Source: DASVBE01 sp036375995
Lineage (GTDB): Bacteria > Actinomycetota > Actinomycetes > Streptosporangiales > Streptosporangiaceae
Direction: 5' to 3'
Assembly (NCBI GenBank): GCA_036375995.1
Contig: DASVBE010000038.1
Span: 1 to 21,164, forward strand
DNA length: 21,164 bases
Below, piece after piece: positions 6,359 through 13,204 of this stretch (the first letter of the stretch is position 1; the number at the start of each line of letters is the position of its first letter). Below the pieces are notes generated by a model. The model was not told the origin of the DNA. It saw nothing but the letters and a program-made list of their open reading frames with translations, and made no database searches. Both the position numbers and the translations under genes were made by a program.

Positions 6359-7882
6359 ATGGCGACGACCACCTGGACACCTGGCCCGGCACAGTCCGGG
6401 GCCACGTTCGACACGCTCAACCCGGCGACCGCGGAGGTCATCGGCACCTTCCCGGTGTGCGGCGCGGCCGAGGTGAACGCGTCGGTAGAGCGGGCCCACC
6501 AGGCCGCCGCCTGGTGGGCCGGGCTGACCCCGCAGCAGCGCCGGCAGCGGCTGCTGGCCTGGAAGTCCCACCTGACCCGGTACCTGGCCCGGCTGGCCGA
6601 GCTGGTGCACACCGAGACCGGCAAGCCGCTGGCCGACGCCCAGCTGGAGATCGTGCTCGCGATCGTGCACATCGACTGGGCGGCCCGGCACGCGCATCAC
6701 GTGCTGCGGCCGCGCCGGGTGCGCAGCGGCCTTGTCGCGATCAACCAGGCCGCCGTCCTGGAGTACCAGCCGCTCGGCGTGGTCGGCGTCCTCGGCCCGT
6801 GGAACTACCCGGTGTTCACCCCGATGGGGTCGATCGTCTACGCGCTGGCCGCCGGCAACGCGGTGGTGTTCAAGCCCAGTGAGTTCACCCCGGCCACCGG
6901 CGGCTGGCTGGTCAGCTCGTTCGCTGAGGTCGTCCCCGAGCAGCCGGTACTCCAGCTCGTCACGGGCCCCGGGGAAACCGGCGGCCATCTGGCCCGCAGC
7001 GCGGTCAGCAAGATCGCCTTTACCGGGTCGGCGGCCACCGCGCGCAAGGTCATGGCCGCGTGCGCGGAGAACCTCACCCCCATGGTCGCCGAGTGCGGCG
7101 GCAAGGACGCGTTCCTGGTGGCCAGCGACGCCGACCTGGACGCCGCGGCGGAGGCCGCGGCCTGGGGCGCGCTGTCCAATGCCGGGCAGACCTGCATCGG
7201 CACCGAACGGGTCTACGTGGTCTCCGACGTCTACCACACGTTCCTGGAGAAGCTGACCGAGCAGGTCTCCCGGCTGCGGCCGGGCGACGACCGGGAGGCC
7301 GACTACGGGCCGATGACCATGCCGGGCCAGGTCGAGATCGTGGAGCGGCATATCTCGGACGCACTGGCCCGCGGCGGCCGCCCGGTTGTCGGCGGGCTGA
7401 CCAGCGTCCGGCGGCCGTTCGTCGGCCCGGTGGTGCTGGCCGACGTGCCGGAGGAGAGCCAGGCCGTCACCGAGGAGACCTTCGGCCCGACACTGGTGGT
7501 GACCAGGGTGGCCGACCTGGACGAGGCAGTGCGGCTGGCCAACGGCGGCAGCCACGGGCTCGGCGGCACGGTGTTCGCCGGGAACAGAGGGCGCGCGCTG
7601 GCCGCGGCCCGGCGGCTGCGCAGCGGGATGGTCTCGGTCAACTCGGTGATCAGCTACGCCAGCGTGCCCGCGCTGCCGTTCGGCGGCTCCGGGGACTCCG
7701 GGTTCGGCCGGATCCACGGCGCCGACGGGCTGCGGGAGTTCGCCCGGCCCAAGGCGATCACTCGGCAGCGGTTCCGGCCCGCGGTCAACCTGACCACGTT
7801 CCACCGCACCGACGCGGACATGCGCCGCATCCTGCGGCTGGTGAACCTGCTGCACGGCCGCCGTTACCGGAAGCCGTGCTAG
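6359..7882 (+). CDS. NAD(P)-dependent aldehyde dehydrogenase
   Basis: A full-length (507 aa) aldehyde dehydrogenase oxidising an aldehyde to the acid. The catalytic apparatus is intact: Asn149 in GPWNY (oxyanion), Lys172 in FKPSE (cofactor), FTGSAATARK (221-230, nucleotide loop), general base Glu245 in VAECGGKD and nucleophile Cys279 in NAGQTCIG. The C-terminal PFGGSGDSGFGRIHG block is also normal. Substrate is not predictable; the convergent GMC oxidoreductase suggests an alcohol-to-aldehyde-to-acid sequence, which is inference. ATG 6359 has GGTGAGG just upstream; GTG 6350 would add three residues. The last codons, CCG TGC TAG, coincide with the first bases of a dispersed repeat, so the final Cys and the stop appear to come from that element and the original C-terminus may have been slightly different. 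Confidence 0.95.
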   Translation: MATTTWTPGPAQSGATFDTLNPATAEVIGTFPVCGAAEVNASVERAHQAAAWWAGLTPQQRRQRLLAWKSHLTRYLARLAELVHTETGKPLADAQLEIVLAIVHIDWAARHAHHVLRPRRVRSGLVAINQAAVLEYQPLGVVGVLGPWNYPVFTPMGSIVYALAAGNAVVFKPSEFTPATGGWLVSSFAEVVPEQPVLQLVTGPGETGGHLARSAVSKIAFTGSAATARKVMAACAENLTPMVAECGGKDAFLVASDADLDAAAEAAAWGALSNAGQTCIGTERVYVVSDVYHTFLEKLTEQVSRLRPGDDREADYGPMTMPGQVEIVERHISDALARGGRPVVGGLTSVRRPFVGPVVLADVPEESQAVTEETFGPTLVVTRVADLDEAVRLANGGSHGLGGTVFAGNRGRALAAARRLRSGMVSVNSVISYASVPALPFGGSGDSGFGRIHGADGLREFARPKAITRQRFRPAVNLTTFHRTDADMRRILRLVNLLHGRRYRKPC

Positions 7883-8014
7883 CCGCTCGCTGCGGGCCGC
7901 TTTAGAGGCGCTGCCTTCCCTCCTCGCTCCTTCGGCGCTCCTTCGTCGCGCCGGCGTCGCTCGTCAGGAAAACAGCGCCGCGGCCCTCCGCGAGCCAGGG
8001 CCGGCTCCGCCGGC
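7876..8014 (+). repeat. Dispersed palindromic element, copy A (right end degenerate)
   Basis: From GTGCTAGCCGCTCGCTGCGG onward this stretch matches 20789-20922 at well over 90% by eye through about position 7987. It can fold into a long imperfect hairpin. GCTCGC (7885-7890) pairs with 7990-7995, GGGCCGC (7894-7900) with 7980-7986, GGCGCTG (7907-7913) with 7973-7979, and TTCC (7916-7919) with GGAA (7967-7970). The 47-nt loop contains CGCTCCTTCG twice (7925-7934, 7936-7945). The right terminal repeat seen in copy C is missing here. It lies between convergent genes and could act as a bidirectional terminator. Confidence 0.8.
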
Positions 8015-8043
8015 AGGAGGCCCGTCCCCGGCCCTCGTCCAAC

Positions 8044-8071
8044 GTCCGTGAACGTCTGGACGTCTATGGAC
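8044..8071. promoter_or_regulatory. Imperfect 28-bp palindrome, role unknown
   Basis: GTCCGTGAACGTC (8044-8056), a 2-bp centre and GACGTCTATGGAC (8059-8071) pair at 10 of 13 positions. It lies between copy A of the repeat and the GMC stop codon, where a terminator stem or a stray operator is possible. No promoter is evident beside it. Confidence 0.35.
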
Positions 8072-8107
8072 ACCGGGCCCGGCGCTGGCAGTGCCAGGGC
8101 TCAGGGC

Positions 8108-9754
8108 TCAGGGCTGGGACAGGATCGGGATCACGCGGTCCTGGGGCTCGATCGCGGCCAGCGGGGCCCGGCCGATGATCAGGTCGGCGGCCCGCTCGGC
8201 GATGGCGATCACCGGCGCGTTCGTGTTGCCCCGCGGCACGGTGGGCATCACCGAGGCGTCCACCACGCGCAGCCCGTCCACCCCGCGGACCCGCAGCTGG
8301 GGGTCGACCACGCTGGTCAGGCGGCGGGCGGCGGGGCCCGCGTCCGCACCCATCGCGCAGGTGCCGACCGGGTGGAACAGCGTGCCGAGCTCCCGGCGGA
8401 TGTACTCGCGCAGCTCTACCTCGGTGATCACCTCCGGGCCCGGGGCCAGCTCGGCCTTGCAGATCCGGGCCATGGCCCGGGCCCCGGCGATCTCCCTGGC
8501 CGCCTGGATGCCGCGGACCAGCGGGTCGATGTCCGCGCCGTCGGACAGGTAGCCCGGGTCGATGGCGGGCTTGTGCCGCGGGTCCGCGCTGCGCAGCCGG
8601 ATCCGGCCGCGGCTGGCCGGGGTCAGCCCGGCGATCAGCACGGACAGCGCCCGGACCGACGGGTCGGCCAGCCCGGCGTTGCGGAACGGGGCGGCCACCG
8701 CGTGCCACTGCAGGTCCGGGGCGGCCAGCGTGGCGGTGCTCCGGCTGAAGCCGCCCGCCTCGGCCAGGTTGGTGGTCAGCGGCCCGGAGTGCATCATCCG
8801 CCAGCGGGCCAGGTTGCGCGCCCCGGCCTTCTCCCACGGCCCGGCCGACTTCGGGGTGTGCCACAGCACCGGCACGACCGCATGGTCGGACAGGTTCTCG
8901 CCCACCCCCGGGCTGTCGGCGGTGACCCAGATCCGGTTCGCCGCCAGGTGATCAGCCGGGCCCACGCCGGACAGCATGAGCAGCTGCGGGCTGCCCACCG
9001 CGCCCGCGGCGAGGATCACCTCGCCGTCCGCCCGGGCCAGTTCCTCGGTGCCGCGGCGCAGGTAGCGCACGCCCGCGGCGCGGCCGCCCTCGAATTCCAC
9101 CCCGGTGACCAGCGAATCGGTCTGGATGGTCAGGTTGGCCCGGCCGGCTGCCGGGTGCAGGTAGGCGTCGGCCGCGGACCAGCGCCGGCCGGCCCGCTGG
9201 GTCAGCTGGTAGAACCCGGCCCCGTCCTGCTCCGCACCGTTGAAGTCGTCGTTGGCGGGCATCCCCCATTCCCTGGCCGCCTCGACGAACGCCGTGGTCA
9301 TCGCGGATTTGTGCTTAGGGTCCGAGACCGACAGCGGGCCCTCGGCGCCGTGGTACGCCGACGCGCCGCGGGAGTTCGCCTCGGCGCGCAGGAAGTACGG
9401 CATCAGGTCGGTGTAGCCCCAGCCCTCGCAGCCGTAGTCGTCACGCCAGCTGTCGTAGTCCAGCCGGCTGCCGCGGATGTAGATCATCGCGTTCAGCGAC
9501 GACGAGCCGCCGAGCACCCGGCCGCGGGGCCAGTAGATGGCCCGGCCGCCCGCCCGCTCCTGCGGCTCGGTCCGGTAGTCCCAGTCGTAGGTCGTCTGGA
9601 ACAGCAGGTTCAGCGCGGCCGGGATATGGATTTCGTCGGCATCGTCGGGCGGGCCCGCTTCGAGCAGCAGAACCCGTACCGACGGGTCCTCGGACAGGCG
9701 GTTAGCCAGAACGCAGCCGGCGCTGCCGGCGCCGACAATGACGTAGTCGTACAC
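8108..9754 (-). CDS. GMC-family FAD-dependent oxidoreductase (choline dehydrogenase-like)
   Basis: A 548-residue GMC flavoenzyme. The FAD-binding motif GAGSAG is at residues 8-13. The first GMC signature WPRGRVLGGSSSLNAM spans about 75-90, and the second is AAGAVGSPQLLMLSGVGP in the middle. The C-terminal catalytic region has His in LFHPVGTCAMG and Asn in PRGNTNAPVIAIAERAADLI. Such enzymes oxidise primary or secondary alcohols, passing electrons to oxygen or another acceptor; the substrate is unknown. The frame is open upstream to 9910, but that part is a hairpin region. GTG 9754 is preferred over GTG 9760 because GGGAG lies 5 nt before it and the protein then begins directly with the first beta strand (YDYVIVGAG). 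Convergent with the aldehyde dehydrogenase gene, a plausible pathway partner. Confidence 0.94.
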   Translation of the reverse strand: MYDYVIVGAGSAGCVLANRLSEDPSVRVLLLEAGPPDDADEIHIPAALNLLFQTTYDWDYRTEPQERAGGRAIYWPRGRVLGGSSSLNAMIYIRGSRLDYDSWRDDYGCEGWGYTDLMPYFLRAEANSRGASAYHGAEGPLSVSDPKHKSAMTTAFVEAAREWGMPANDDFNGAEQDGAGFYQLTQRAGRRWSAADAYLHPAAGRANLTIQTDSLVTGVEFEGGRAAGVRYLRRGTEELARADGEVILAAGAVGSPQLLMLSGVGPADHLAANRIWVTADSPGVGENLSDHAVVPVLWHTPKSAGPWEKAGARNLARWRMMHSGPLTTNLAEAGGFSRSTATLAAPDLQWHAVAAPFRNAGLADPSVRALSVLIAGLTPASRGRIRLRSADPRHKPAIDPGYLSDGADIDPLVRGIQAAREIAGARAMARICKAELAPGPEVITEVELREYIRRELGTLFHPVGTCAMGADAGPAARRLTSVVDPQLRVRGVDGLRVVDASVMPTVPRGNTNAPVIAIAERAADLIIGRAPLAAIEPQDRVIPILSQP

Positions 9755-9776
9755 GGTCACTCCCGTACACCGACGA

Positions 9777-9795
9777 GATATCGACCGATACCTTA
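9777..9795 (-). promoter_or_regulatory. Candidate -10 and overlapping operator-like palindrome before the GMC gene
   Basis: On the minus strand TAAGGT (9795-9790) is a fair -10 that would give a leader of about 29 nt. It overlaps an inverted repeat, GATATCG (9777-9783) and CGATACC (9786-9792), matching at 6 of 7 positions around a 2-bp centre. A regulator binding here would cover the start site. No convincing -35. Confidence 0.3.
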
Positions 9796-9848
9796 CCCGC
9801 CGCGGTGATCTATGCAGGGGCGGTATGGCGGACTCGGGCCAGCACGCG

Positions 9849-9883
9849 AGCGCGCTCCCGGCGCCAGGAGCCGGGAGCGCGCT
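9849..9883. terminator. Perfect hairpin 1 of a three-hairpin cluster
   Basis: GCGCGCTCCCGGC (9850-9862) and its exact complement (9870-9882) enclose a 7-nt loop; an A-T pair extends the stem to 14 bp. No U-tract follows in either direction. It sits between divergently transcribed genes, where a terminator implies some transcript from the gap. Confidence 0.55.
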
Positions 9884-9913
9884 TCCCCCCGCGGTACGGG
9901 CCGCCGTCACGGT

Positions 9914-9941
9914 GCCAGGTGGGCCCCCGAAGCCACCTGGC
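9914..9941. terminator. Perfect hairpin 2 of a three-hairpin cluster
   Basis: GCCAGGTGG (9914-9922) and CCACCTGGC (9933-9941) form a perfect 9-bp stem with a 10-nt loop. Same setting as its neighbours; terminator or other RNA/DNA structure. Confidence 0.5.
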
Positions 9942-9958
9942 CGCTCCGCTGAGCGACC

Positions 9959-9987
9959 CGTGAGCCGGCGCGCACCGCCGGCTCACG
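9959..9987. terminator. Perfect hairpin 3 of a three-hairpin cluster
   Basis: CGTGAGCCGGCG (9959-9970) and its exact complement (9976-9987) form a 12-bp stem with a 5-nt CGCAC loop. It is nearest to the GC-poor stretch, so it could end a minus-strand transcript from there. Confidence 0.55.
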
Positions 9988-10012
9988 TCCGGCCATTTCG
10001 GCCTGACGTCAG

Positions 10013-10279
10013 CAGTCCTAAACCGCGCCCGGAACTCCTCAGATTGAGACCAGGAGACCGTAATCTTGACTACCCTCCGTACATATACGATGCCGTAGTG
10101 TATCCATATCGGAAATACTTCAGCTTGGCGTATTTTCTCGCCGATAGCATATGTCGCACAACTCCCACTAGGCTCTTACAGCCAGTCACTTCTGGGTTGC
10201 GTCGATTAGTTTCGGACAGCTTCGTACGGTCGGATCTGTCCGGAACCATACGGCGCGGGGCCGCTCGTATGCGGATTGC
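10013..10279. other. GC-poor, hairpin-rich intergenic island with no assignable gene
   Basis: Positions 10031-10230 are about 49% G+C by hand count, far below the surrounding genes. No protein with recognisable similarity is encoded on either strand. Several stems are visible. TATCGGAAATAC (10107-10118) pairs with GTATTT (10130-10135) and, after a 5-nt bulge, CCGATA (10141-10146). TTTCGGACAG (10210-10219) pairs with CTGTCCGGAA (10236-10245) at 9 of 10 positions. AGATT/AATCT (10041-10066) is a short one. This suggests a structured RNA, a large regulatory region or a remnant of foreign DNA. There is no B12-box (GCCACTG), so it is not an obvious cobalamin riboswitch despite preceding pduO. Confidence 0.5.
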
Positions 10280-10285
10280 TACGGT
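10277..10285 (+). promoter_or_regulatory. Extended -10 promoter of pduO
   Basis: TGCTACGGT is an extended -10 (TGnTAnnnT) ending 6 nt before ATG 10292, so the mRNA would be leaderless or nearly so. No clear -35 is present, which is acceptable for the extended -10 class. Confidence 0.5.
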
Positions 10286-10291
10286 GGGACG

Positions 10292-10885
10292 ATGGCCCGT
10301 GATCACGCAGAAACCCCGGTAGTGCTGTCCCGTATCTACACCCGCACCGGCGACGACGGCAGCACCGGGCTGGGCGACGGCAGCCGGGCGGCCAAGACCG
10401 ACCCGCGGCTGGCCGCCTACGCCGACGTGGACGAGGCCAACGCGGCCATCGGCGTGGCGATCACCCTGGGCGGGCTGCCGGACGGGATGCCCGCGCTGCT
10501 GGGCCGGATCCAGAACGAGCTGTTCGACGTCGGCGCGGACCTGTGCACGCCGGTCACCGCCGAACCCGCCTACCCGCCGCTGCGCATCACCGAGAGCTAC
10601 GTGACCGCGCTGGAGCAGGCCTGCGACCAGTGGAACGAGGGCCTGCCGGTGCTGCGCAGCTTCGTGCTGCCCGGTGGCACGGCGGGCACGGCCCTGCTGC
10701 ACACGGCCAGGACCGTGGTCCGCCGGGCCGAGCGGAGCACGTGGGCGGCCATCGAGGCGCACGGCGCGGCCGTGCACCCGCTGCCGGCCCGTTACCTCAA
10801 CCGGCTGTCCGACCTGCTGTTCATCCTGGCCCGCCGGGCCGCGGGCCCAGACGAGCTGCTCTGGAAGCCCGGTGGAGAAAGGTAG
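10292..10885 (+). CDS. Cob(I)alamin adenosyltransferase, PduO type
   Basis: A 197-residue PduO-family ATP:cob(I)alamin adenosyltransferase, which makes adenosylcobalamin from ATP and reduced cobalamin for use by B12 enzymes. Family blocks are clear. They are the N-terminal ATP-binding YTRTGDDGSTGLGDG (16-30), YADVDEANAAIGVA (43-56), IQNELFDVGADLCTP (73-87), RSFVLPGG (about 122-129), ARTVVRRAERS and the C-terminal YLNRLSDLLFILAR (helix with conserved Arg/Asn/Asp). Length is normal. ATG 10292 is supported by the extended -10 promoter and by GGTGGGA just upstream. It abuts the stop codon of the convergent DUF2550 gene with no spacer. In related actinomycetes this gene is often next to the ATP synthase cluster. 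Confidence 0.95.
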   Translation: MARDHAETPVVLSRIYTRTGDDGSTGLGDGSRAAKTDPRLAAYADVDEANAAIGVAITLGGLPDGMPALLGRIQNELFDVGADLCTPVTAEPAYPPLRITESYVTALEQACDQWNEGLPVLRSFVLPGGTAGTALLHTARTVVRRAERSTWAAIEAHGAAVHPLPARYLNRLSDLLFILARRAAGPDELLWKPGGER

Positions 10886-11326
10886 TTAGCGGGGAGCAGG
10901 TCCGCGGGGTGCCGCTTCCAGCCAGGCTAGGAAGCCGGTCAGGGCGGCCTCGCTCATGGCCAGCTCCACCGGGTCGGCGTCCGGCCCGGTGCTGCACTCG
11001 ACCACGACCATGCCCGCGCCGAGCCGGGCGGTCTCCCAGTCCAGCGGGACCCGCCGGGCGGTGACCGATAGCGACCGGCGGGCGAAGATCGCCCGCGGCC
11101 GCAGCAGCACGCCGAACGCGTCGTACCAGCGCAGCTCGGCCGGCTCGTAGGCGGCCAGGCCGAGCCGCCAGCGCTGGTCAGGCCCGGGGCGCAGCCCGCA
11201 CTCCACGACGCCCCCGTGCCGGCCGAGCAGGATCCGCCGGATGGCCAGGCCGCCCGCGGCCAGGACAGCCAGAGCCAGCAGGCCGGCCAGGAACCACACG
11301 GTGCTGAGTTCCAGCGTCGCTAGCAC
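10886..11326 (-). CDS. DUF2550 family membrane-anchored protein
   Basis: A 146-residue protein with one N-terminal membrane segment (about 8-30, VWFLAGLLALAVLAAGGLAI). A cytoplasmic part follows, with the conserved actinobacterial DUF2550 pattern GGVVECGLR, RWRLGLAAYEPAELRWYDAFGVLLRPRAIFARRSLSV and VPLDWE. The family is known mainly for its constant position after atpC in actinobacteria; its function is unknown. The GTG start at 11326 has GGAGAG 5 nt upstream and lies 22 bp after the atpC stop, so it is the last gene of the ATP synthase operon. The TAA stop touches the TAG of the convergent pduO gene. An accessory role at the membrane close to ATP synthase is possible but unsupported. Confidence 0.9.
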   Translation of the reverse strand: MLATLELSTVWFLAGLLALAVLAAGGLAIRRILLGRHGGVVECGLRPGPDQRWRLGLAAYEPAELRWYDAFGVLLRPRAIFARRSLSVTARRVPLDWETARLGAGMVVVECSTGPDADPVELAMSEAALTGFLAWLEAAPRGPAPR

Positions 11327-11348
11327 TCAGCTCTCCGGGCGGGCCCGC

Positions 11349-11735
11349 TCAGGCCCGGTCGCCAGCGGCCCTGAGCTGTGCCCGGAGGAAGCGGATCTCG
11401 GGGGTCTCCTCGCCGCCTGCTCCGCTCTGCGCGGTGTCGAGGGCGGCCTGTGCGCTGGCCCGGTCCACATCCCGGGCCAGCAGCGCCTGCCGGGCCAGCA
11501 CGGATACCTGGTCATCCGCGACCGACAGGAAGCCCCCGCCGATCGCGGCGACGACCTCCCCCGAGGCGTCCTCGGGGAAGATCCGCACCAGGCTGCCTTC
11601 GGCCAGGACACCCAGCACGGGCGTATGGCCGGACAGGATGCCGATGTCACCGTCCAGGGTCTTGGCGATGATCTGCCGGGCCGCCCCGGACCAGATCTCG
11701 CCCTCCGGCGAGACCAGCGCCACCTGAAGCGTCAC
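11349..11735 (-). CDS. atpC: ATP synthase subunit epsilon
   Basis: A 128-residue epsilon subunit of F1, part of the central stalk and an intrinsic inhibitor of ATP hydrolysis. The N-terminal beta-sandwich is complete: LQVALVSPEGEIWSG, AKTLDGDIGILSGHTPVLGVLAEGSLVRI, GGGFLSVADDQVSVLA. It is followed by a helical C-terminal part (RDVDRASAQAALDTAQ and IRFLRAQLRAAG). The GTG start overlaps the atpD stop by 4 bp (GTGA), indicating coupled translation. Confidence 0.96.
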   Translation of the reverse strand: MTLQVALVSPEGEIWSGAARQIIAKTLDGDIGILSGHTPVLGVLAEGSLVRIFPEDASGEVVAAIGGGFLSVADDQVSVLARQALLARDVDRASAQAALDTAQSGAGGEETPEIRFLRAQLRAAGDRA

Positions 11736-13204
11736 GACCGCTTCTCCAGCTCCCTGGCCTTCTTCTCCACGTCATCGATCCCACCGCACATGAAGAACGC
11801 CTGCTCGGGCAGGTGGTCGTACTTGCCCTCGGTCAGCGCCTTGAACGAGGCGATGGTCTCCTCCAGCGGCACGGTCACGCCCGGCTGGTTGGTGAACTGC
11901 TCAGCCACGTACATCGGGTGGGACAGGAAGCGCTCGATCCGCCGCGCCCGCTGCACCGTGACCTTGTCCTCTTCGGACAGCTCGTCGATGCCCAGGATCG
12001 CGATGATGTCCTGGAGCTCCTTGTACCGCTGCAGGATCCGCTGCACCTCGCGGGCCACGTCGTAGTGCTCCTGGCCGACGTACTTGGGGTCCAGGATCCG
12101 CGAGCTGGAGTCCAGCGGGTCCACCGCCGGGAAGATGCCCTTCTGGGTGATCTCCCGGGACAGCACGGTCCGCGCGTCCAGGTGGGCGAACGTGGTGTGC
12201 GGGGCCGGGTCGGTGATGTCGTCCGCGGGCACGTAGATGGCCTGCATCGAGGTGATCGAGTGGCCCCGGGTGGAGGTGATCCGCTCCTGCAGCTGGCCCA
12301 TCTCGTCGGCCAGGGTGGGCTGGTAACCCACCGCCGAAGGCATCCGGCCCAGCAGGGTGGATACCTCCGAGCCGGCCTGGGTGAACCGGAAGATGTTGTC
12401 GATGAACAGCAGCACGTCCTGCTGCTGCTCGTCACGGAAGTACTCGGCCATGGTCAGCGCGGCCAGGCCGACCCGCAGCCGGGTGCCCGGCGGCTCGTCC
12501 ATCTGGCCGAACACCAGCGCGGTGTCCTTGATAACGCCGGATTCGGTCATCTCGACGAAGAGGTCGTTGCCCTCGCGGGTACGCTCCCCCACCCCGGCGA
12601 ACACCGACACGCCGGCGCTCCGCGCCACCCGGGTGATCATCTCCTGGATGAGCACGGTCTTGCCCACGCCGGCGCCGCCGAACAGGCCCACCTTGCCGCC
12701 GCGGACGTAGGGGGTGAGCAGGTCGAGCACCTTGATCCCGGTCTCCAGGATCTCGGTCCGCGACTCGAGCTGGTCGAACGGCGGCGGGTCACGGTGGATC
12801 CCCCACCGCTCGGTCACCTTGAGCGAGGACAGCGGCACGTCCAGGGTCTCGCCGAGCACGTTGAACACGTGGCCCTTGGTCACGTCGCCGACCGGCACGG
12901 TGATCGAGCTGCCGGTGTCGGTCACCTGGGCGCCGCGGACCAGCCCGTCGGTGGGCTGCATGGAGATCGCGCGGACCACGTTGTCGCCGATGTCCTGGGC
13001 GACCTCGAGGGTCAGGGTCTTGGCCTCACTGCCCAGGGTGACCTCGACGTGCAGTGCGTTGTAGATGCCCGGGATGCTCCCGGACGCGAACTCGACGTCG
13101 ACGACGGGCCCGATGACGCGCACCACGCGGCCCGTGCCAGCCGCCTTGCTGCCGTCGCCGTGGGTGGCGGAGTCTTGTGCGGTTGCGGTCATGTCGGTGC
13201 TCAC
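11732..13204 (-). CDS. atpD: ATP synthase subunit beta
   Basis: A 490-residue catalytic beta subunit of F1. Walker A GGAGVGKT lies at 176-183, the catalytic Glu207 in GERTREGNDL, Walker B in DVLLFIDNIFRF, and the intact DELSEED motif in the C-terminal domain that touches the gamma shaft. The frame is open upstream into atpG, but the family region begins near residue 24 (GTGRVVRVIGPVVDVEF). GTG 13204 follows GGGAG closely and overlaps the atpG stop by one base. ATG 13192, four codons in, is an alternative without a well-spaced Shine-Dalgarno. Overlaps atpC by 4 bp. Confidence 0.97.
   Translation of the reverse strand: MSTDMTATAQDSATHGDGSKAAGTGRVVRVIGPVVDVEFASGSIPGIYNALHVEVTLGSEAKTLTLEVAQDIGDNVVRAISMQPTDGLVRGAQVTDTGSSITVPVGDVTKGHVFNVLGETLDVPLSSLKVTERWGIHRDPPPFDQLESRTEILETGIKVLDLLTPYVRGGKVGLFGGAGVGKTVLIQEMITRVARSAGVSVFAGVGERTREGNDLFVEMTESGVIKDTALVFGQMDEPPGTRLRVGLAALTMAEYFRDEQQQDVLLFIDNIFRFTQAGSEVSTLLGRMPSAVGYQPTLADEMGQLQERITSTRGHSITSMQAIYVPADDITDPAPHTTFAHLDARTVLSREITQKGIFPAVDPLDSSSRILDPKYVGQEHYDVAREVQRILQRYKELQDIIAILGIDELSEEDKVTVQRARRIERFLSHPMYVAEQFTNQPGVTVPLEETIASFKALTEGKYDHLPEQAFFMCGGIDDVEKKARELEKRS

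Noticed and set aside
7879..8073. 64-residue minus-strand frame over repeat copy A.
   Set aside because: It is made almost entirely of repeat sequence with no similarity to a known protein and runs antisense into the aldehyde dehydrogenase end.
10004..10011. TGACGTCA, an 8-bp perfect palindrome.
   Set aside because: Too short to be significant alone and not placed relative to a promoter.
10070..10150. 26-residue minus-strand frame rich in Tyr and Lys in the GC-poor island (MLSARKYAKLKYF...).
   Set aside because: The plus strand is equally Tyr-rich because of TAC/TAT/GTA-rich sequence, the only Shine-Dalgarno (GGGAG) is at a poor distance, and no precursor-processing genes are nearby.
10013..10291. 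Cobalamin riboswitch upstream of pduO.
   Set aside because: No GCCACTG B12-box or GGTG-type core is present, and the likely pduO promoter is directly before its start codon, leaving no leader to hold a riboswitch.
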